Source of the DNA: an uncultured Enterococcus sp.
GTDB taxonomy: Bacteria; Bacillota; Bacilli; Lactobacillales; Enterococcaceae
Assembly: GCA_946409145.1 (NCBI GenBank)
Contig: CAMJVA010000078.1
Location: 1 to 7,445, forward strand
Reading direction: 5' to 3'
Length of the DNA stretch: 7,445 nt
Shown one piece after another: positions 4,819-7,445 of the stretch; position 1 is the stretch's first letter, and every line of letters begins with the position of its first letter. The position numbers were made by a program, and so were the translations under genes. The notes beneath the pieces were generated by a model. It did not search any database. It was not told the DNA's origin and was given only the letters and a program-made list of their open reading frames with translations.

Positions 4819-5820
4819 ATGGATATTTATATAAAAAAAGCCGTGTTAGAAATTATTGACCGGGAAAGTACTGGGATGATTTTATCCCAAAAAAACTTAG
4901 AACTAACCCCTGGAACCGTAGATTTTTTCACTAAAAAAATTAAAGGCCTTCATTCTCCAAAAGCGAAAGTAGGCAAATTAACTGAAGAAAGTGAATTTAA
5001 AAAGGGACTTCTTGTAGGAAAAGAAGATTTTTTAAAAGCCAGTGAACTCATGATGACAGCCTGGTATGAAAAATATCAAGAAAGTGAAGAGGCACCTAGT
5101 TGTGATGTGGGAATTGTCCTTTATGAAGAAGACACAACACCTTTTATGGCCTTTTTAAAAATGAATTATCAAAAAGCCTTCACTCATTTTTTAAACAGTG
5201 ACCAAGGCCAACTTTCTAATGAACTGTTACTTCATCAAACCCTTTTAGGCAGTGCCTCACAAAAACCAGATGAAGGGCTTGTGGTGAATTTAACAACGTG
5301 GGAATATCAATTATTGGAAAAAAAATATAATTTTTCAGGAGAAAAAAGACTATATTTTTCTACGGATATTTTAAAAGATCTTCCAGAAGAATCCTTAGAA
5401 AACAATGTTAAGCGGATAAAAAAAGTCGCCGAAAAAATCGGTGAAAAATATTCTGCCCCCCAATTTGAAATTATTGGTGAAGTCAAAGAAGCTGTTTTAA
5501 GTACAGTTGCTGACTATGGAGAATTAAATCCTGAAAAAATCGGCGAAAAAATTTTCTCTAACAATATTGAAGCTAAAACAACCTTTGTGAAAGAAATAAA
5601 AGAAGCAGGTTTTTCAGATAAAACCCAGCTTATTCCAGAAGCAAAAGAAGTCAGTGTCAAAAAATATGGCAAACAAAAGTTGAAATTATCAAATGGGATA
5701 GAACTCATTGTTCCTATGGATATTTATAAAAATCAAGAGCTTATTGAATTTATTAATCAACCAGATGGGACTATTTCAGTGTTACTTAAAAACATTTCAG
5801 ATATTTCCGGTCAAATGTAA
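4819..5820 (+). CDS. Nucleoid-associated protein, YejK/NdpA family
   Basis: A 333-residue protein matching the 37-kDa nucleoid-associated family known from Escherichia coli YejK/NdpA. It shares the opening IKKAVLEIIDRES, a GKLTEESEF segment (about 52-60), the central DVGIVLYEEDTTPFMAFLKM (96-115) and VNLTTWEYQ (155-163), and the C-terminal NGIELIVPMDIY and DGTISVLLKNI strands. The E. coli protein binds DNA and sits in the nucleoid; the role in Firmicutes is little known, so function here is by homology only. The sequence is rich in Lys and Glu, with an imperfect internal repeat (EKIGEK near 206-211 and 240-245). GGAG (4809-4812) lies 6 nt before the ATG. It starts 27 bp after ilvE with no terminator between and is the last gene of the three-gene cluster. 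Confidence 0.85.
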   Translation: MDIYIKKAVLEIIDRESTGMILSQKNLELTPGTVDFFTKKIKGLHSPKAKVGKLTEESEFKKGLLVGKEDFLKASELMMTAWYEKYQESEEAPSCDVGIVLYEEDTTPFMAFLKMNYQKAFTHFLNSDQGQLSNELLLHQTLLGSASQKPDEGLVVNLTTWEYQLLEKKYNFSGEKRLYFSTDILKDLPEESLENNVKRIKKVAEKIGEKYSAPQFEIIGEVKEAVLSTVADYGELNPEKIGEKIFSNNIEAKTTFVKEIKEAGFSDKTQLIPEAKEVSVKKYGKQKLKLSNGIELIVPMDIYKNQELIEFINQPDGTISVLLKNISDISGQM

Positions 5821-5840
5821 GTTATTTTAATAATCACAAA

Positions 5841-5883
5841 AAGGGAGTAAGACGATCATTGTCTCACTCCCTTATGATTTTTT
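5841..5883. terminator. Bidirectional terminator between convergent genes
   Basis: AAGGGAGTAAGAC (5841-5853) pairs with GTCTCACTCCCTT (5861-5873), 12 of 13 positions, around a 7-nt loop. A plus-strand T run lies shortly after (5878-5883), and on the minus strand the stem runs into TTTTT (5842-5838). It sits between the stop of the nucleoid-associated gene (5820) and that of the ABC-F gene (5905), so it can end transcription from both sides. Confidence 0.88.
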
Positions 5884-5904
5884 CAGTCACTTATAGTTAG
5901 CAAC

Positions 5905-7404
5905 TTAAAGTTTTTCTAAATAAATGGTTTTACTGTGAATCTCTTGAGGAAAATTTTCATCGTGTTCAATATAAAGTAAAGTAGGTTTCACGGAATTAAT
6001 CACCTCAGTTAATTGATCTTGATTATAAGTATCTAAATAATTTAAAGGTTCGTCCCAAATATAGAGTTCTGTTAATTGGGACAAAGACTTAGCCACTTCA
6101 ACTTTTTTTTGTTGACCCATGGACATATTTTCAATTGTGTTTTGAAAAACATCACGTTCCATGCCTAATTTTTTCAAATTATTTAAGAAGACTTCATAAT
6201 CTAATTGATTAGCTGTAGCAAAGTCCTTTAATTTTCCTTGATTGCTTTCATAATTTTGTGAGACATAAGAAATATTCAAAGGGGAAACTAAAGAAATTTT
6301 TCCCTGAATTTCTCCTGGAAATTTTCCTAGTATCGCATTAATTAAAGATGTTTTTCCTGAGCCGTTTTTCCCCATAATTCCTAGAGATTCTCCTTTTTTT
6401 AATTGAAAGGAGAGGGGAGCAAACAAAGGTTTTTCTCCAGGAAAATTCAACGTTAAATTCTCGACTTCTAAAATAACGTCGTGATAGTTAGGCTGGTACT
6501 GCATTTTTAAAGGGTCAACAAATTCTAGATTTTTCAAGAGATTTTCTTTTTCAGCAATATTTTTATTCAGTCTTGTTTCAATACTTTTTGACCGTTTCAT
6601 GGTTCGCGCTGCTCGCGCTGTAATAAAGCCATCATGTCCCGTACCTCCAGAACCTTTCACCTTAGAGTTACCATGAATGTCGCTTTCTCGGCTTTTGGAC
6701 CAATCACTTTTTTCTTTCGCAGAATTTTTAAGACGTTTTACTTCTCGTTGAATTTTTTCACTTTCGGCCATTTCAAATTCATCTTGGCGTTTTTTTTCAT
6801 TGGCGTAAGTCGTATAATTTCCTTGATAAGTTTTAAGTTCGCCTTTATCTAAAGCAATAATGTGATCCACCACTTCATTTAGAAATTGGCGATCATGGCT
6901 GACTAAGATAAAGCCTGCTTTTTTCTTTAAATAATCTGCCACTTGTTTTCGACTGTTCACATCTAAATGATTAGTTGGTTCATCAATTAATGGAAAAGAA
7001 TTTTCTTGTAAAAATAAAGTTCCCAAAAGAATTTTTGTTTTTTCTCCTCCAGAAAGACTAGAAAAAGGACGATAGAGACAATCTAGCGACACATTAAGCA
7101 AGTTTAATTCTTTTTCTAGTTTCCACTGTTCAATGGGAACAATTTCTTGACACACATCATAAGTCAGTAAATCCTCAGAGGAGAATTTAGGCGGAAAATA
7201 AGTGAAATCAAGACGATGTTCCACTGTTCCAGAGTAGGGAAGAAGTCCTTGGAGAATTTTTAATAAAGTCGTTTTCCCCCGACCGTTTCTTCCCACAAGA
7301 CCTAATTTCCAAGTTTCATCAACATTTAATGATGCCTGGTCAAAGAGCAAGTTATCAGCTGTATCGTAGCCAAACGTTAAATTTTTAATTTCAATTGTAG
7401 ACAT
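5905..7404 (-). CDS. Lsa-family ABC-F ribosomal protection protein
   Basis: A 499-residue cytoplasmic protein with two ATP-binding cassettes and no membrane helices, the layout and length of Lsa(A) from Enterococcus faecalis. Cassette 1 has Walker A GRNGRGKTT (38-46), signature LSGGE (117-121), Walker B with LIDEPTNHLD (catalytic Glu142) and switch His170. Cassette 2 has Walker A GKNGSGKTS (345-353), the Lsa-like signature MSMGQ (427-431), WDEPLNYLD (Glu452) and His481. The Lys/Glu-rich linker at about 200-295 is the antibiotic-resistance domain, which reaches into the ribosomal E site. Lsa proteins displace lincosamides, streptogramins A and pleuromutilins. The tip loop (about 250-262) differs from what I recall of Lsa(A), so drug range cannot be assumed. 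The start is supported by GAGGG about 9 nt before the ATG. All motifs are intact. Confidence 0.93.
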   Translation of the reverse strand: MSTIEIKNLTFGYDTADNLLFDQASLNVDETWKLGLVGRNGRGKTTLLKILQGLLPYSGTVEHRLDFTYFPPKFSSEDLLTYDVCQEIVPIEQWKLEKELNLLNVSLDCLYRPFSSLSGGEKTKILLGTLFLQENSFPLIDEPTNHLDVNSRKQVADYLKKKAGFILVSHDRQFLNEVVDHIIALDKGELKTYQGNYTTYANEKKRQDEFEMAESEKIQREVKRLKNSAKEKSDWSKSRESDIHGNSKVKGSGGTGHDGFITARAARTMKRSKSIETRLNKNIAEKENLLKNLEFVDPLKMQYQPNYHDVILEVENLTLNFPGEKPLFAPLSFQLKKGESLGIMGKNGSGKTSLINAILGKFPGEIQGKISLVSPLNISYVSQNYESNQGKLKDFATANQLDYEVFLNNLKKLGMERDVFQNTIENMSMGQQKKVEVAKSLSQLTELYIWDEPLNYLDTYNQDQLTEVINSVKPTLLYIEHDENFPQEIHSKTIYLEKL

Positions 7405-7445
7405 ATTTTTTCCCTCATTTCAAAAAAAGACCCGCAAATTTAGAC
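7405..7445 (-). promoter_or_regulatory. ABC-F gene leader with possible 3' half of an attenuator
   Basis: Upstream of the ABC-F start the minus strand reads GCGGGTC (7435-7429), then seven T (7428-7422), then GAAATGAGGG with the ribosome binding site. A GC-rich arm running straight into a T run about 20 nt before a start codon looks like the 3' half of an intrinsic terminator in the leader. The matching 5' arm would lie outside the window, so this is a partial and inferred element. Confidence 0.4.

Noticed and set aside
5431..5550. Near-identical DNA repeats (GAAAAAATCGG, then GAAAAA) inside the nucleoid-associated gene
   Set aside because: Both copies encode EKIGEK in Lys/Glu-rich helices in frame; codon choice in AT-rich DNA explains them without a mobile or regulatory repeat.

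Overview
The window is low-GC DNA with strong Shine-Dalgarno sequences and an ordinary Firmicutes housekeeping layout. Protein resemblances (an Lsa-type ABC-F protein, a Lactobacillales-style 3-methyladenine glycosylase, RarA next to 6S RNA) suggest an Enterococcaceae-like lactic acid bacterium such as Enterococcus or Vagococcus. This placement is inferred from remembered family sequences, not from a database search. I see no insertion sequence, phage gene, CRISPR array, tRNA or rRNA, so the window reads as chromosomal core.

Left part, all on the minus strand (1-3050). Reading in the direction of transcription: rarA (replication-fork maintenance ATPase), then the 6S RNA gene with a near-consensus promoter and a downstream hairpin terminator, then a small three-helix membrane protein of unknown function, then a universal stress protein ending in a perfect 12-bp-stem terminator, and finally the first 132 codons of a two-helix membrane protein that runs off the left edge. 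The last gene appears to have its own promoter, overlapped by a palindrome.

Middle part, plus strand (3155-5820). A compact three-gene cluster diverges from rarA: 3-methyladenine DNA glycosylase, branched-chain aminotransferase (start overlapping the previous stop as ATGA) and a YejK/NdpA-type nucleoid-associated protein. It ends in a terminator shared with the convergent gene to the right. The 104-bp gap between rarA and the glycosylase holds two divergent promoters and a LexA-box-like palindrome. The glycosylase has no ribosome binding site, and its predicted transcription start falls on its ATG.

Right part, minus strand (5905-7445). An Lsa-family ABC-F ribosome-protection protein, with what looks like the 3' half of a leader terminator (attenuator) at the window edge.

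Thematically the window mixes genome maintenance (RarA, glycosylase, nucleoid protein), stress and stationary-phase control (6S RNA, UspA) and antibiotic protection (ABC-F). I found no clearly new multi-gene system. The most interesting points are regulatory: the possible SOS box, the probable leaderless glycosylase mRNA, a promoter buried in the terminator hairpin after 6S RNA, the readable 6S pRNA template, and an altered antibiotic-resistance-domain tip in the ABC-F protein.
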